From a virus: a DNA stretch of 47,760 bases. Of the stretch, positions 42,286 through 47,760 are shown in pieces (position 1 is the stretch's first letter; every line of letters starts with the position of its first letter). The DNA is taken from the IMG/VR virus record IMGVR_UViG_3300021478_000045, positions 1-47,760 of that record. One strand, 5' to 3'. The position numbers were made by a program, and so were the translations under genes. The notes beneath the pieces were generated by a model. The model ran no database searches. It saw only the letters and a list, made by a program, of their open reading frames with translations, and was not told the DNA's origin.

Positions 42286-44118
42286 TTACAACTCCGCAGT
42301 CAATGTAAGAGGTGCTTGTCCATATCCATATCCTGCTGCTGTAATAGCTACTTGCCAACGAATCAAAGTAGCAGAAATAAGTCCAGCAGTCAATGCTGAA
42401 GCATTAGAATAGTTAATCGTACCATATGCCACAGTTGGATTAGCACGCATTTGAACTGGAAACATTGTAGGAATGTACACAAGACCACCAGCAGCTTGAT
42501 ATCCACCAATTAAAACATTAGAATATGTTTGAAAATACCGTTGACAATCAGCTAATTTCTTATCTAATGTTTCACTATGATATGGAGAAGCTACATTTCC
42601 TTTTTCAATTTTAACACCAGTTACATAAAAGTTTGCTGCATTAATTGAAGGAATATTAACAGAACCTATTACACCCAAAAAATTTCCAGCTATCCATGTA
42701 CCAGTAAAAGCAGTAAGGTATGTAGATCCAGCACCAAGACAAAAGGTTAAATTAAATGAAGCTGCATTACCTGCCATTACCCAAGTGCCAACAGCATCTC
42801 CTGGTATATTAATAACAATTCTTTGCCAACCTCCAGTAGTTACAAATGGCCAAGAAAATACATAAGAGCGAGTGGAAGCAGCATTACGTATAGAACCAGT
42901 AAATGTACCAGATTGATTAGAATACATATAAAATGATAATGTAATTGGTTGCGCGGCAGCACTTCCCCACATAAAATCAGTAATCATATCTGCTTCAATA
43001 TATTGCATAAATTCAAAATAATCAGAAGCTAATGAAACATAAGCTGAAGATGATACAAAACCTAAACTATATTTAAATGGTACAGCACCTATACCATTGT
43101 CATTTTGACTCCATGAACCTTTACTAGCTACAGAAGCAGCACATAGCCATCTATCAAGTGTGTATACGCTGGCTGCTCCTGCCACTGCTGTTGCAACAGC
43201 ACGTTGATTAACCCACATATCACCATTAATAAGTCGATTATTTCCAGCAGATTTATTATCAACATATTGTTTTGTTACTGCGCCCAATGCTACTACAGGA
43301 TCAGCATTTAAAATTAATGGACCTGTCATCGTATCACCAGATAACGTGACAGTAGTATTATCCACATACTGCTTTGTAGGGACTTGGAGCGCAGCAGTAG
43401 GATCAGCAGCTAAAGTAATGGTACTATTAGTTGTCAAAGGTCCAGTTAGTGCGCCTCCTGCCAAAGGCAGATAAGTTGACGCAGCATTAGCGATAGTTAG
43501 GAATGGACCGCCAGGTAGTACATTAGTCCAATAAGGCGTTGTAGCGCCATCTGTAGCTAATACGAAACCCATTTGTGGAGGTGTAGGTTGTGGTAAATTA
43601 CCTCCTCCTTGATTAATCCAAGTTAAATTCCCTTGTCCATCTGTTCTAATAATTTGACCTAAATTGCCTCCAGATATGGATAAAAGATTTATGCCTGGTA
43701 TAGTTAAAAGCCCAGTCATAACTCCGCCAGATAGCTTTAGAAAAGGGCCGCCTGGCGGAACATTAGTCCAATATGTACCTCCTAATCCATTTGATGCAAG
43801 TACGTTACCAGATAAGCCACCTCCTATATTTAAATGAGAAGGATCAGATATATTTAAAGGACCAGTAAGAGTACCTCCTGTTAATGGTAAATAATGTCCA
43901 AGTGTAACTTCTAGTCTGGTACCTTGGATATAAATATCATTTGCGTTAATAGTTCCTGGTCCCGTGTTGCCTCCAGCAACTCCGGATGGAACCATAACAC
44001 AACCTTCATAAGTGGCAGTATAGCCCCTTACGGTCCAAGGTTGTGGCGGCCCTCCAGGACCGCCAGATAATAAATCAACGCCGCCAATATCAACCATTAT
44101 AACCTGCTCTCTTTTCAA
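42286..44118 (-). CDS. Tail fibre / receptor-binding protein, copy 2
   Basis: 610 residues, a paralogue of 39932-41797. The N-terminus again has PPQPWTVRGY and TINANDIYIQG, with shaft repeats LTGGTLTGPLNISDPSHL and ADPTAALQVPTKQYVDN. The tip contains NRLINGDMWVNQRAV and YTLDRWLCA. Tip sequences differ more than anchors, suggesting diversified receptor choice. The end of 44090-45988 overlaps its start by 29 nt. Confidence 0.75.
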   Translation of the reverse strand: MKREQVIMVDIGGVDLLSGGPGGPPQPWTVRGYTATYEGCVMVPSGVAGGNTGPGTINANDIYIQGTRLEVTLGHYLPLTGGTLTGPLNISDPSHLNIGGGLSGNVLASNGLGGTYWTNVPPGGPFLKLSGGVMTGLLTIPGINLLSISGGNLGQIIRTDGQGNLTWINQGGGNLPQPTPPQMGFVLATDGATTPYWTNVLPGGPFLTIANAASTYLPLAGGALTGPLTTNSTITLAADPTAALQVPTKQYVDNTTVTLSGDTMTGPLILNADPVVALGAVTKQYVDNKSAGNNRLINGDMWVNQRAVATAVAGAASVYTLDRWLCAASVASKGSWSQNDNGIGAVPFKYSLGFVSSSAYVSLASDYFEFMQYIEADMITDFMWGSAAAQPITLSFYMYSNQSGTFTGSIRNAASTRSYVFSWPFVTTGGWQRIVINIPGDAVGTWVMAGNAASFNLTFCLGAGSTYLTAFTGTWIAGNFLGVIGSVNIPSINAANFYVTGVKIEKGNVASPYHSETLDKKLADCQRYFQTYSNVLIGGYQAAGGLVYIPTMFPVQMRANPTVAYGTINYSNASALTAGLISATLIRWQVAITAAGYGYGQAPLTLTAEL

Positions 44119-45988
44119 GAGCCTTTAATCTAATGGCTATTTCTTTAAAAGCATTGATAAATGCATAAGTCAAATAAGTAGTATCCAAAGTTTTAAGATC
44201 ATCTACTTCTTTACCATCAATAAATCCTCTAGTAAATTTAACCATATCTGGCATAACTCTCATAACTTCATCTGCAACAAGACCTGTGAATATTGTTTCT
44301 TCTTTGGCTTGCATAGCATGTACTGAAACGCTATCTTTAGTTTGAGTATCATTCCCTTTAAATCTAAAATTTCTGGGTACAAGTTCAGCAATTTCTTTAA
44401 GACCAGATTTGTATTCACTATGCAAAGTTTTAATACGAATATCAGAAGTATCTAACCAAGCACCGCCTCCTGGCTTAAAAGCGTTGCCATTATATACCAA
44501 TTGAGCAGACGGATTAATAGACAATAATCCACCGCTTCTTGGATTATATAAAATGGCATTCCCTGTTGTTGCTTGCCAACCAATTTCTGCCCTAAGAACT
44601 TGTCCTTGATCATAGCAATAAATACCAGAATCACCACCAACAGAATAACATGCAACACTTGGATTACATGCTATATATCCACTAGTAGTAAGAAATCCAG
44701 AAGCTGCCAGATTTCCATTAATGGTGGCGCCACCACCAGTAGTGAGAGCACCAGTAGTAACTAAAGCACCAGCAATATTTGTAGGACCAGTTATCGCAAG
44801 TCCACTACTACTGATTACAAGACGGTATCCTGTAGAATCATGATTAAGATATAAGTTTTCATTAAACAATCCAACATAGCCAATACGTGTTGCTGTATTG
44901 TTAAAAAATCCAACAAAGGCATTTGCATTTGGAGCAGTCTCTGTAATACTGACAAGTGCTACAGCAGATAAGGAACCGCCAAATGTTCCTGCTCCATAAG
45001 CGCCTAAACCTCCAGAAAGAGTAACTAATGCATTTGAGCGATTAATAGATATTGGAGAATCAATAAAATGTCCTAGATCATTACAACGTGAGATAATAAA
45101 ATTTGATCCTAGATTACCTCCAGTCTCGGCGGATCCATCACCTAATTGAATAATCCAACGATCAATAGTATTGGTTTGACCAATTATATCTCTAGTTAAT
45201 CCAGGAGCACAAGTAAGATTAATAGCTCCATTATCTAAAACATTTATACTACCATCAAATATAGCATCTCCAGTTAATCTATCAACTGTTAAAGGTACTG
45301 ATAAAAAAGCGCCTGTATCATCATAAGAAACTAACTTAAAGTTTGAACCACTATTATCTCCAGGTTCATTAACATCATCACCAAGTTGTAACTCCCAACG
45401 ATTACTCCCTATTGTTTGTCCAAATATAGAACGTGTAGTTTCAACAGGACCGCTAATATTCAAAGTAGTGAATGTTGCAAGAGGTCCAGATATTGGACCT
45501 CCTATTGTTCCTCCATTTAATGGGAGGAAAGGACCGGCAGAAAGTGGTAGGTAAGGACCGCCAGGGAGATTGCTAGTCCAATAAAAATTAACATTGCCAT
45601 CTGTTGCAAGAACATATCCTGCTTGACCTCCTCCTGGTAATCCAACATTTGTTAATGTTGACCAAACTAAATTTCCTCTACCATCAGCTGTTGCAAGCTG
45701 TCCTGCTAATCCATCAGCAAGATGCAAATTAGCTATACCAGGAATATACAACGGGCCAGATAGTGTACCACCGCCTAATGGCAAATAGTTATTGTTCAAA
45801 TAATTTTCAATAGAAACTCCTTTGAGAAATAAATCATTTGTATTAATAGTCCCTAAACCAGTATTTCCGCCAGGAACTGTAGATGGAACTAACAGTGCTC
45901 CATTATAGGCAATTGAATTAGTGCCAACAATCCACGGTTGTGGTGGCGCCCCAGGACCGCCGAAATCATAAGTATTAACTTCGGCCAT
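44090..45988 (-). CDS. Tail fibre with S74 intramolecular chaperone, copy 3
   Basis: 632 residues. It shares the PPQPWIVGTN and TINTNDLFLKG anchor. Long beta-rich shaft with GGTLSGPLYIPG units. The C-terminus has TSDIRIKTLHSEYKSG and VADEVMRVMPDMVKF, the peptidase S74 chaperone domain that trimerises the fibre and cuts itself off before the SDxRxK motif. The mature fibre probably lacks the last 110 residues or so. It ends 29 nt inside the next fibre gene. Confidence 0.8.
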   Translation of the reverse strand: MAEVNTYDFGGPGAPPQPWIVGTNSIAYNGALLVPSTVPGGNTGLGTINTNDLFLKGVSIENYLNNNYLPLGGGTLSGPLYIPGIANLHLADGLAGQLATADGRGNLVWSTLTNVGLPGGGQAGYVLATDGNVNFYWTSNLPGGPYLPLSAGPFLPLNGGTIGGPISGPLATFTTLNISGPVETTRSIFGQTIGSNRWELQLGDDVNEPGDNSGSNFKLVSYDDTGAFLSVPLTVDRLTGDAIFDGSINVLDNGAINLTCAPGLTRDIIGQTNTIDRWIIQLGDGSAETGGNLGSNFIISRCNDLGHFIDSPISINRSNALVTLSGGLGAYGAGTFGGSLSAVALVSITETAPNANAFVGFFNNTATRIGYVGLFNENLYLNHDSTGYRLVISSSGLAITGPTNIAGALVTTGALTTGGGATINGNLAASGFLTTSGYIACNPSVACYSVGGDSGIYCYDQGQVLRAEIGWQATTGNAILYNPRSGGLLSINPSAQLVYNGNAFKPGGGAWLDTSDIRIKTLHSEYKSGLKEIAELVPRNFRFKGNDTQTKDSVSVHAMQAKEETIFTGLVADEVMRVMPDMVKFTRGFIDGKEVDDLKTLDTTYLTYAFINAFKEIAIRLKALEKRAGYNG

Positions 45989-45991
45989 TAT

Positions 45992-46276
45992 TTATTTCCA
46001 TTGCACACAAACAAATGCATGATTAGCAAATTGACTTGCTACCGATACTGGAATTGTAGATCCATTTATAGCATAAAATGGTTGACCAGGCGGCAAAGCT
46101 GTTGTAGTTCCATTTGCAACAGTTGACGCTGGCCCTGTGGGATCAACGTATAACGTGCCTGGCGCATCAATAGGGTTGAGTATATACCCACCCTCCAAAT
46201 TTACGTCAAGTGCATTAATTGGCTGTCCAGGAGTAGCAGGAGTTATGAATGCTAGTCCAGCAGTAGGTATTGACAT
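45992..46276 (-). CDS. Small tail-region protein, 94 residues
   Basis: Rich in Gly, Pro, Thr and Ala, beta-type (LAFITPATPGQPINALDVN, ends ANHAFVCVQWK). It lies between fibre genes with a 3-nt gap downstream. The stop-start overlap with 46276-46572 is 1 nt. It may be a fibre connector or head decoration. No family is recognised. Confidence 0.5.
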   Translation of the reverse strand: MSIPTAGLAFITPATPGQPINALDVNLEGGYILNPIDAPGTLYVDPTGPASTVANGTTTALPPGQPFYAINGSTIPVSVASQFANHAFVCVQWK

Positions 46277-46572
46277 TATTCTTTATCCTCGCCAGAGAAA
46301 AGATCTTTGGCATCTACCTTTTGTCGAATATGTTGAGCAGGTATTTCTACTGGCCATTCATATGGACCAATTTCTCCAAATTCTCCATCCATTGCTTTTC
46401 TATATACCTCACGCCCATATTCCATCATATCCCATTCACTAGCATAAAATTGCATTATGCCATTATTGAATGTTCCGTCCAATACAATTGGACCTGTATG
46501 GTCTGGATTGCAATATCTCGGATTACGGAGAGTTGTCAAAAACTCTTGAACTTGTTCTGCTGTTAGCATCAT
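46276..46572 (-). CDS. Tail-region protein ending in [10 protein letters not shown]
   Basis: 98 residues; start chosen at ATG 46572 on an ATGA overlap with the collagen-like fibre gene, rather than a longer frame reaching far into it. [21 protein letters not shown] and [21 protein letters not shown] are helical. The end [13 protein letters not shown] carries the DLF word, here followed by an acidic tail; in a structural gene this may be chance. Confidence 0.5.
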   Translation of the reverse strand: MMLTAEQVQEFLTTLRNPRYCNPDHTGPIVLDGTFNNGIMQFYASEWDMMEYGREVYRKAMDGEFGEIGPYEWPVEIPAQHIRQKVDAKDLFSGEDKE

Positions 46573-47555
46573 GCTACCCTTTGATACATATCCACAGTAG
46601 TTACTGATTCTGGCTGCGTATATTGACCAATTATCAGGTGCAATATCTGTAACCATGAACCGCCGTAGGTTGACATATTTGTACCAGTATAAGTAACTGT
46701 TCCCCATCCCCAAGTATAATTTAGATTGGAACAAACAGTGTAAACTGCACCTGGTTGTCCATAAGCAGCAAACACGCCATATGGACCTTGCGGTCCTTGT
46801 GGACCAGGAGTACCTTGTGGACCCTGTGGTCCTGCGGCGCCAGTATTGCCCTGTGGGCCTTGCGCTCCAACGTGCCCAGCAGCACCTGCTGGTCCAGCAG
46901 GACCGGCAGCACCAGCAGGTCCGGGAGGACCAGCCGTATTTTGCACAGGATGAATTGGAATAACAAAATTATTCAAATTATAAATAAATTGCATTTCAAT
47001 GCCAGTAATTAACTCATTGGCAGTTAACGAGCTACCATCCAAATTAATAACAGGATAAGGAGGTAATCCATCAAAAGATGCAGTTGTTGGTCCACTGTTA
47101 TTATGTTGAATCATAATATTATATGTGGCGCCAGGTGTATATGCTGTCCCTTGAGTGGGAGGAAATGTAGCAGCTACAACTTGATTAACAGCGCCTGTAT
47201 CAGTTCCAACATGAACTAAAGAACCATCATTAATATCTGTTTTTTGCAGCATGGCACCCATAGCGCCAGCAGTATGCAAATGAGCAAAGATAGAACCAAC
47301 GGTCCATGCTTGCGCCACAGTTCCTTCTTGAGCGCGAACAATAGTTGCTGTATCAGCAGTAATATTAGTGACCCAAACAATCTCTCTTTGTGTTCCAGTT
47401 GCTTGATCAATTAAGGTAGCTATGAAGTGTTGACCAGGTTGCGGTTGTGGAAACTGTGCTCCTGTACCAACTGCAAGATTAACACTAACACTTGCTGATG
47501 TAATACTACCAGCAGTGGTAGATGCCATATTATTGCCGAAAATCAGAACGGACAT
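46569..47555 (-). CDS. Tail fibre with collagen-like Gly-X-Y segment
   Basis: 328 residues. The N-terminal 95 residues ([37 protein letters not shown]) form a beta-type base module common in fibres. A collagen-like stretch of about 17 Gly-X-Y triplets follows (near residues 210-260: [19 protein letters not shown] and on). The C-terminus is an aromatic tip ([15 protein letters not shown]). Collagen-like shafts are known in phage fibres. Confidence 0.75.
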   Translation of the reverse strand: MSVLIFGNNMASTTAGSITSASVSVNLAVGTGAQFPQPQPGQHFIATLIDQATGTQREIVWVTNITADTATIVRAQEGTVAQAWTVGSIFAHLHTAGAMGAMLQKTDINDGSLVHVGTDTGAVNQVVAATFPPTQGTAYTPGATYNIMIQHNNSGPTTASFDGLPPYPVINLDGSSLTANELITGIEMQFIYNLNNFVIPIHPVQNTAGPPGPAGAAGPAGPAGAAGHVGAQGPQGNTGAAGPQGPQGTPGPQGPQGPYGVFAAYGQPGAVYTVCSNLNYTWGWGTVTYTGTNMSTYGGSWLQILHLIIGQYTQPESVTTVDMYQRVA

Positions 47556-47558
47556 TGT

Positions 47559-47760
47559 TTATCCTATCACCACATCAAAGTGGAATTGGAACGGTAATTC
47601 GAGCACACCAGATGCCACTGCTTCTTGGAAGATATCAACATTAGGCAAAGGTACAAGATTAACGTATGTTGAATGGAAATCATCATATTGAATTGCATTG
47701 TATTGAAAATTATTTGCATTATATACAGCACCACCAGTAAAGGTTCTATTGCCAGTAATA
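47559..47760 (-). CDS. C-terminus of a tail/structural protein, cut by right edge
   Basis: The minus-strand frame is open to base 47760 and stops at TAA 47559. About 66 residues are visible, ending in LELPFQFHFDVVIG, with QYNAIQYDDFHSTYVNLVPLP before. It precedes the collagen-like fibre gene by 3 nt. The type (baseplate or minor tail protein) cannot be decided from this piece. Confidence 0.5.
   Translation of the reverse strand, partial: ITGNRTFTGGAVYNANNFQYNAIQYDDFHSTYVNLVPLPNVDIFQEAVASGVLELPFQFHFDVVIG

Noticed and set aside
46755-47012. Plus-strand frame rich in Trp, Ser and Arg
   Set aside because: It mirrors the collagen-like Gly-X-Y repeat on the minus strand and has no start signals.

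Overview
This window reads as part of a large tailed double-stranded DNA phage (or prophage) of an alphaproteobacterial host. The phage identity rests on a terminase small subunit, a C-family DNA polymerase with separate primase, helicases, ligase and ThyX, a lysis block and a long tail-fibre block. The host guess (Rhizobiales-like) is inference. It rests on a repeated promoter shape with a TTGC -35 box and TGC before the -10, a DUF3309 protein, a PEP-CTERM protein of the kind common in Bradyrhizobium and Methylobacterium, and the LuxR-type regulator. No tRNA, rRNA or CRISPR array was seen.

Layout. 1-1864 (minus strand): a D5-like primase-helicase cut by the left edge, a small protein and a zinc finger. 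1917-2853: a small gene and the terminase small subunit. 2864-4846: a cassette with a second, paralogous D5-like helicase, flanked by inverted clusters of three 8-bp repeats. 4847-5177: a promoter with phased operators and a structured GC-rich leader. 5205-18704 (plus): about 35 tiny genes, many with zinc motifs, three or more with signal peptides. 18701-20162 (minus): an AEP-type primase and a small partner. 20270-21586: DNA-binding and GIY-YIG genes around a long structured RNA. 21646-33355: the DNA metabolism operon (ligase, nucleotide enzymes, FAD oxidoreductase, ThyX, HAD phosphatase, DEDDh exonuclease, DnaE, SNF2-type helicase). 33470-34323: one strongly promoted GC-richer gene. 34606-36429: a cargo-like block with a LuxR-type HTH protein, a small membrane protein and a PEP-CTERM protein. 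36429-47760 (minus): 2-oxoglutarate oxygenase, lysis genes and tail fibres.

The main discovery candidate is in 6131-11634. Seven gene boundaries carry the complete core of a type II hammerhead ribozyme (GAAA, then stem III, UC cleavage site, 6-bp stem I with 5-nt loop, CUGANGA), closed by a 4-bp stem II. Pairs covary between copies, and each ribozyme begins 0 or 1 nt after a stop codon. The early transcript is therefore predicted to cut itself into short mRNAs that each start with a 5'-OH hairpin and end in a hairpin with a cyclic phosphate. Intrinsic-terminator hairpins mark other boundaries in the same array.

A second shared theme is a C-terminal [KRP]DLF[AS] peptide on the polymerase, primase, ligase, HAD phosphatase and a zinc finger. 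It resembles the minimal beta-clamp-binding motif and may dock these proteins on a common sliding clamp. No clamp gene lies in the window.
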